Shown one piece after another: positions 42,132 to 45,637 of a DNA stretch of 45,637 nucleotides (within the stretch, counting starts at the first letter, position 1; every line of letters begins with the position of its first letter). The stretch is from DATFCK01 sp045809745 (GTDB lineage: Bacteria; Verrucomicrobiota; Verrucomicrobiia; Chthoniobacterales; UBA10450): contig JBJMXE010000053.1 in NCBI GenBank assembly GCA_045809745.1, positions 1-45,637 of the forward strand, read 5' to 3'. A program made the position numbers and the translations under genes. Under the pieces are notes generated by a model. It was not told the DNA's origin and did no database searches. It was given only the letters and a program-made list of their open reading frames with translations.

Positions 42132-43403
42132 ATGAGAATTCTTGTCGTCGGCAGCGGAGGGCGCGAACACGCACTGGCATGGAAGCTGAAGCAATCGCCT
42201 GAGGTAGAACAGATCTTCTGCGCCCCGGGCAACGCCGGTACCGCTTCGTTAGGCGAGAATGTAGCAATTCCAGTTGGAGATCTGACTGGATTGGCCCGGT
42301 TCGCCAAACAAAACCGGATCGGCTTAACCGTTGTCGGCCCGGACGCTCCGCTGGCGGAGGGAATTGCCGATCTGTTTCAGAGCCAGAGCCTGCGGATTTT
42401 TGGGCCAACGAAATCGGCGGCGCGAATCGAATCTTCCAAGATTTTTGCGAAAACGCTGATGCGGAATGCCGGTATTCCAACCGCTGCGGCAGAAGTTTTC
42501 ACCTCCAGCGAAGAGGCTCTGCGCCATTGTGAAACTGTCAGTTACCCGGTCGTGATCAAAGCGGACGGTCTCGCTTTGGGTAAGGGAGTTGTGATCGCTG
42601 CCGATCGCGCGCTGGCAAGGTCGACGGTGGATGCGATGATGAATCGCGCTCGTTTTGGCGACGCCGGGCGCAGGGTGGTGATCGAGCAATTTCTGCGCGG
42701 GAGTGAATGCTCGCTGCACGTGTTATTCGACGGCTCGAGTTACCAATTGCTCGGCACAGCTCGCGACCACAAGCGAGCGTTCGATGGAGACGAGGGACCG
42801 AATACCGGCGGGATGGGTGCGGTTAGTCCGGCCAGTAGCTGGAGCGAACGCCTCGAGCAACGTTTCGATCAGGAGATCATGCAACCGCTGATGGCCGCGT
42901 TGCAGGAAGAAAAGGTCGAGTTTCACGGCCTTCTCTTTCCCGGTTTGATGCTGACGCTGGAAGGACCGCGCGTGCTGGAGTTCAACTGCCGATTCGGCGA
43001 TCCAGAAACCCAGGCAATCCTACCGCGGTTAAAATCCGACCTGCTTCCTCTGCTTCACGCCACGATCGACGGAACGATCAAAACTCAGCAGATCATCTGG
43101 GATGAACGGCCGGCCGTAACCGTCGTGCTGGCGTCGGGTGGTTACCCCGACAAATACGAGACCGGCAAGCCTATCACCGGGTTAGCCGACGCCGGAGCGA
43201 TCGAAGACGTTCAGCTGTTTCATGCGGGAACCCGTCAGACCGGCAGTGTCATCGCAACATCCGGAGGCCGGGTCCTGGCGGTGACGGCGTTGGGCGATAC
43301 CATGGAAGCAGCGCGGGCGCGTGCTTACCAGGCCGTCTCGTGCATTGAGTTCGAGGGTTGTTATTATCGCCGCGATATTGCCCTAACCAGCACGATACCC
43401 TAA
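42132..43403 (+). CDS. purD: PurD, phosphoribosylamine-glycine ligase
   Basis: This 423-residue enzyme (EC 6.3.4.13) is the second step of de novo purine synthesis, joining glycine to phosphoribosylamine with ATP. It starts with MRILVVGSGGREHALAWKL and has VVGPDAPLAEGIAD, the ATP-grasp core YPVVIKADGLALGKGVVIA, ARDHKRAFDGDEGPNTGGMG and the metal-binding LEFNCRFGDPETQAILPRL. The C-terminal domain ends in CIEFEGCYYRRDIA. ATG 42132 gives the canonical N-terminus; the frame extends 12 codons upstream to 42096 into the stem-loop and is rejected. It is followed by the S41-like gene after 17 bp and then RNase III, probably one operon. Confidence 0.97.
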   Translation: MRILVVGSGGREHALAWKLKQSPEVEQIFCAPGNAGTASLGENVAIPVGDLTGLARFAKQNRIGLTVVGPDAPLAEGIADLFQSQSLRIFGPTKSAARIESSKIFAKTLMRNAGIPTAAAEVFTSSEEALRHCETVSYPVVIKADGLALGKGVVIAADRALARSTVDAMMNRARFGDAGRRVVIEQFLRGSECSLHVLFDGSSYQLLGTARDHKRAFDGDEGPNTGGMGAVSPASSWSERLEQRFDQEIMQPLMAALQEEKVEFHGLLFPGLMLTLEGPRVLEFNCRFGDPETQAILPRLKSDLLPLLHATIDGTIKTQQIIWDERPAVTVVLASGGYPDKYETGKPITGLADAGAIEDVQLFHAGTRQTGSVIATSGGRVLAVTALGDTMEAARARAYQAVSCIEFEGCYYRRDIALTSTIP

Positions 43404-43420
43404 CGTCCATCGGAAATCCT

Positions 43421-44557
43421 ATGTTGCGGAATCTCTTAGCGGCGATCGCCATGGCCGGATTACCTGCGATTGCAGTCATCGCCCAAACACCACCGGCGGT
43501 AGCCCCTACCACGAATACCAGTCCCGGGCCGACTGCGGTGAAGCCCAGTGTTGCTACCCCGACGCCCTCGCCAGTGGCAACTCCAACACCGGCACCTAGT
43601 CGCGAAGAACTTCTCAATTCACTCACTGCGGCGGATCTTCAGGCGGCGCTTGGACTCGTCCGGAAGAATTTTACGAATCCGGACCTGGTTGATGAAGCGG
43701 AACTGAATCGGGCAACGCTCCAGGGATTGCTGGTTAGGCTGAACAAAGGGTTGCTCCTGTTGCCGGGTAAAACACCTGCTGCGCCGGACGCGACCGCTCC
43801 GTTGTATGCAGAAATTTTGGAAGGCCACGTCGGTTATGTCCGTCCAGGCGCCCTCAACGCAGCCAACGTCCAGGCGTTCGACAAACGATTGGCTGATTTT
43901 GCAGCGAAAAAGGTCACTGCGCTGCTGCTGGATTTGCGGGCCAGTGATTCAGGGGATTTCGGCGCGGCTGCGGAGTTTGCCAAACGCCTGGTGCCCAAAG
44001 GCAAAACTCTGTTCTCGCTGAGAAAGCAGGATAAGCAGGAGCAAACCTTCGCCTCGGACCGCGAGCCGGCGTACAACGGCTTGGTTGTCGCTTTGATTGA
44101 CGGGGACGTTGGCGGCCCGGCTGAAGCTTTGGCCGTGGCGCTGCGCACGCACGACAATACACTGCTCATCGGTCAGCCGACCGCCGGCGGAGGCGTTGAA
44201 TATTCCGACCTGCCGTTGCCGAGCGGCAAATTGTTACGGGTAGCGGTCGCGCAATGTATCGCGGCGGATGGGCGCCGGTTGTACCCCACTGGAGTTAACC
44301 CTGATTTGCCAGTTGAGATGTCACCAATGGATAAGCGGCAAATTTTCCGCTTAAGCATCTCCAAAGGCATTGCGCCATTCACTCGTGAATCCGAACGCCC
44401 GCACTTGAACGAAGCCGCGCTTATTGCCGGGACAAATCCGGAACTGGAGACAGCAGAACAACGCCGGGCCCGCCTGCAATCGAATGGATTGGTGGATCCA
44501 GTATTGCAGCGCGGGCTTGATTTGATCACGTCCTTGGAAGTTTTCCGGAAGCGTTAG
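43421..44557 (+). CDS. Exported S41 (C-terminal-processing-protease)-like protein lacking the catalytic residues
   Basis: This protein of about 378 residues has a signal peptide (MLRNLLAAIAMAGLPAIAVIAQ) and a Pro/Thr-rich linker (about residues 23-62, TPTPSPVATPTPAPS). A tail-specific-protease core begins at about GHVGYVRPGAL and runs through ALLLDLRASDSGDFGAAAEFA, LVVALIDGDVGGPAEALAVAL and LLIGQPTAGGGVEYSDLPLPSGKLLRVAVA to YPTGVNPDLPVEM. In active S41 peptidases the nucleophile lies in a SASASE-like motif and the lysine in GKG. Here those read VGGPAE (about 230-235) and GGG (about 256-258), so both catalytic residues are Gly. It has no PDZ domain that I can identify. ATG 43421 has CGGAAA upstream. 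It is probably a periplasmic binding protein in the purD-rnc unit. Confidence 0.8.
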   Translation: MLRNLLAAIAMAGLPAIAVIAQTPPAVAPTTNTSPGPTAVKPSVATPTPSPVATPTPAPSREELLNSLTAADLQAALGLVRKNFTNPDLVDEAELNRATLQGLLVRLNKGLLLLPGKTPAAPDATAPLYAEILEGHVGYVRPGALNAANVQAFDKRLADFAAKKVTALLLDLRASDSGDFGAAAEFAKRLVPKGKTLFSLRKQDKQEQTFASDREPAYNGLVVALIDGDVGGPAEALAVALRTHDNTLLIGQPTAGGGVEYSDLPLPSGKLLRVAVAQCIAADGRRLYPTGVNPDLPVEMSPMDKRQIFRLSISKGIAPFTRESERPHLNEAALIAGTNPELETAEQRRARLQSNGLVDPVLQRGLDLITSLEVFRKR

Positions 44558-44558
44558 A

Positions 44559-45254
44559 ATGAATCCGCTTGAAGAACGTATCGGTTATAAATTTCGCAAT
44601 CCGCTTCTGCTGGCAGAGGCGCTGACCCACCCCAGCGTCGGCCATGAAACGCAGCGGCACCATTTCAATAATCAGCGGCTGGAGTTCCTCGGTGACGCCA
44701 TCCTGCAACTGGTGATCACCGAATATCTTTACCAGCACTTTAGCGCTGAGGCAGAAGGACAGCTCACCAAATTGCGGTCCCGGCTGGTATCGCGCGACAG
44801 TCTGCGTATCCGGGCGGCTGCGCTCGATCTGGGCGAGTTTTTGATGATTGGGCGAGGGGAAGAAGCAAGCGGCGGAAGAAAGCGCGCGTCGACATTAGCT
44901 GACGCCTACGAAGCTTTAATCGGCGCCGTTTACCTGGACAGCGATCTGGAAACAGCCCGCAAGTTCATTCTCACTCAGTCGAAACCGGACCTCGAAGACA
45001 TTGCCGAAGAGCCGGTCGACATTAATCCGAAAGGCAATCTTCAGGAATTGTTACAAAGCATATCTCCGTCCAGTCCCGCTTACGAGCTGATTTCGGAGAG
45101 CGGTCCCGAGCACAACAAGACATTCGTCGTGAAATGCTTATGGGAAGAGATGGTCCTGGGCGAGGGGAGCGGCCGAAGTAAAAAGCAGGCGGAAACAGTT
45201 GCCGCGGCCGATGCCCTCAAGCGCAAGGCCTGGGAGAAAAAAGCGAAGGAGTAG
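44559..45254 (+). CDS. rnc: RNase III
   Basis: This 231-residue endoribonuclease (EC 3.1.26.3) is specific for double-stranded RNA and acts in rRNA processing and mRNA turnover. The catalytic domain carries NNQRLEFLGDAILQLVITEYLY (signature with metal-binding Glu and Asp) and ADAYEALIGAVYLDSD (second metal-binding Asp/Glu). The C-terminal dsRNA-binding domain spans about residues 155-225 (NPKGNLQELLQS..., ending GRSKKQAETVAAADALKRKA). It starts at ATG 44559, one base after the previous stop, indicating co-transcription. A cluster of hairpins follows, separating it from convergent thiD. Confidence 0.96.
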   Translation: MNPLEERIGYKFRNPLLLAEALTHPSVGHETQRHHFNNQRLEFLGDAILQLVITEYLYQHFSAEAEGQLTKLRSRLVSRDSLRIRAAALDLGEFLMIGRGEEASGGRKRASTLADAYEALIGAVYLDSDLETARKFILTQSKPDLEDIAEEPVDINPKGNLQELLQSISPSSPAYELISESGPEHNKTFVVKCLWEEMVLGEGSGRSKKQAETVAAADALKRKAWEKKAKE

Positions 45255-45266
45255 AACTCATTGTCG

Positions 45267-45392
45267 CACGGGCATCTTGCCCGTGATCTCGTTAGAACAT
45301 CGGCTGGAAGCCGGTGCCACTTCGTCACATGAACGTTTGGCAGCTCCCTTCCGAAATCGCAAAACAATATTGGGACGAGACGAGCTCGTCTC
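45267..45392. repeat. Hairpin cluster between convergent rnc and thiD
   Basis: Three stems occur in 126 bp. CACGGGCA/TGCCCGTG has a 3-base loop (45267-45285). CATCGGCT/AGCCGGTG has a 3-base loop and one G-T pair (45298-45316). GAGACGAG/CTCGTCTC is a perfect 16-base palindrome (45377-45392). None is followed by a clear U-run. They look like dispersed palindromic repeats that also mark the ends of two converging transcripts. Confidence 0.65.
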
Positions 45393-45396
45393 TCCG

Positions 45397-45637
45397 TTAG
45401 GGCGTGTCGGTTTGCGCGAAATGATTCAGCGCGTCCAGGTGCTGCCCATCTTTCGCTTGCCACCTAAAATGTTGCGCGATTGCCCCCGTCACAAACTTCT
45501 TGGCCCGGCCAATCGCATCCTCGAGTCGCAGCCCAACGGCCAACCCGGCGGTGATTGCAGCGGAGTAGGTGCAACCGGTGCCATGAGTCGTTACGTCGCG
45601 AACAAACGGCTCCTGAAAATCGATCACGTTATCTTCA
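45397..45637 (-). CDS. thiD: ThiD, hydroxymethylpyrimidine(-phosphate) kinase, C-terminal part
   Basis: About 80 residues of the C-terminus are present; the reading frame stays open to the window edge, so the 5' part is missing. HGTGCTYSAAITAGLAVGLRLEDAIGRAKKFVTGAI is the ribokinase-fold ATP-binding signature of ThiD, with the anion hole and catalytic aspartate replaced in register by GTGC, as usual for ThiD. The enzyme phosphorylates HMP and HMP-P (EC 2.7.1.49 and 2.7.4.7) in thiamine synthesis. The tail (AQHFRWQAKDGQHLDALNHF) is short. It converges on rnc. The first in-frame Met-type codon inside the window (45627) is not the true start. Confidence 0.9.
   Translation of the reverse strand, partial: EDNVIDFQEPFVRDVTTHGTGCTYSAAITAGLAVGLRLEDAIGRAKKFVTGAIAQHFRWQAKDGQHLDALNHFAQTDTP

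Noticed and set aside
1..45637. Search for tRNA, rRNA, CRISPR arrays, integrases, transposases or a defence island
   Set aside because: I saw no T-loop-like GGTTCGA..CC in a cloverleaf setting, no regularly spaced repeats and no mobile or defence gene; the window looks like core chromosome.

Overview
The window reads as chromosomal DNA of a GC-rich, Gram-negative soil bacterium, most likely a Verrucomicrobium of the Chthoniobacterales/Udaeobacter type. This is an inference from several traits: a four-ATPase giant UvrA beside a normal-length UvrA, a Porin_5-like outer-membrane porin, twin short pseudopilins, a SecG with a long Ala/Pro tail, and GTP-dependent PEP carboxykinase. I saw no tRNA, rRNA, CRISPR array, transposase, integrase or phage gene. 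Almost everything is core metabolism, envelope or repair.

Layout. 165-7058: a surface/pilus block, with two leftward GT-C membrane proteins, two tandem type IV pilin-like genes behind a sigma-54-like promoter, and a rightward TMTC-like GT-C protein with TPRs. 7213-12916 (leftward): a small exported protein, then uvrA translationally coupled to a large exported TPR protein. 12985-19786 (rightward): a complete phosphate-starvation block, with a small DHp-like protein, PhoB, PhoR, PstS, PstC, PstA, PstB and PhoU, and a Pho-box-like repeat before pstS. A porin converges on it (20119-21735). 22052-24236 (leftward): secG, mazG and a DUF2270 membrane protein. 24295-27585: a stand-alone PTS EIIA domain, a degenerate rhomboid-like protein, and PEP carboxykinase. 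27865-33678: the giant UvrA, bracketed by two copies of an 86-bp inverted-repeat element. 34023-37242: lgt, then an ExbB-ExbD-TonB energy-transduction operon. 37446-41857: ATP-dependent DNA ligase, an unassigned conserved protein, a sulfotransferase and a Na+/H+ antiporter. 42132-45254: purD behind a long leader stem-loop, an S41-like pseudoprotease, and RNase III. The window ends in a 5'-truncated thiD.

How the parts work together. PhoR senses phosphate limitation and activates PhoB, which should drive pstSCAB-phoU; the adjacent porin could supply outer-membrane passage. ExbB/ExbD/TonB would energise outer-membrane import. The three GT-C proteins around the pilins suggest glycosylation of surface polypeptides (inference).

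The observation I rate highest is genome-scale: the 7-mer GCCTAAC (or GTTAGGC) occurs about 31 times by eye, against roughly 5-6 expected. It appears in genes on both strands, in more than one reading frame and between genes. Other points of interest are the giant UvrA, the zinc-ligand loss in the normal-length UvrA, the pilin/GT-C block, the purD leader structure and two apparent pseudoproteases. Intergenic stretches not listed as features (1-164, 12917-12984, 25706-25782, 34956-35058, 37243-37445, 39259-39339) showed nothing I can support beyond copies of the 7-mer and weak hairpins.
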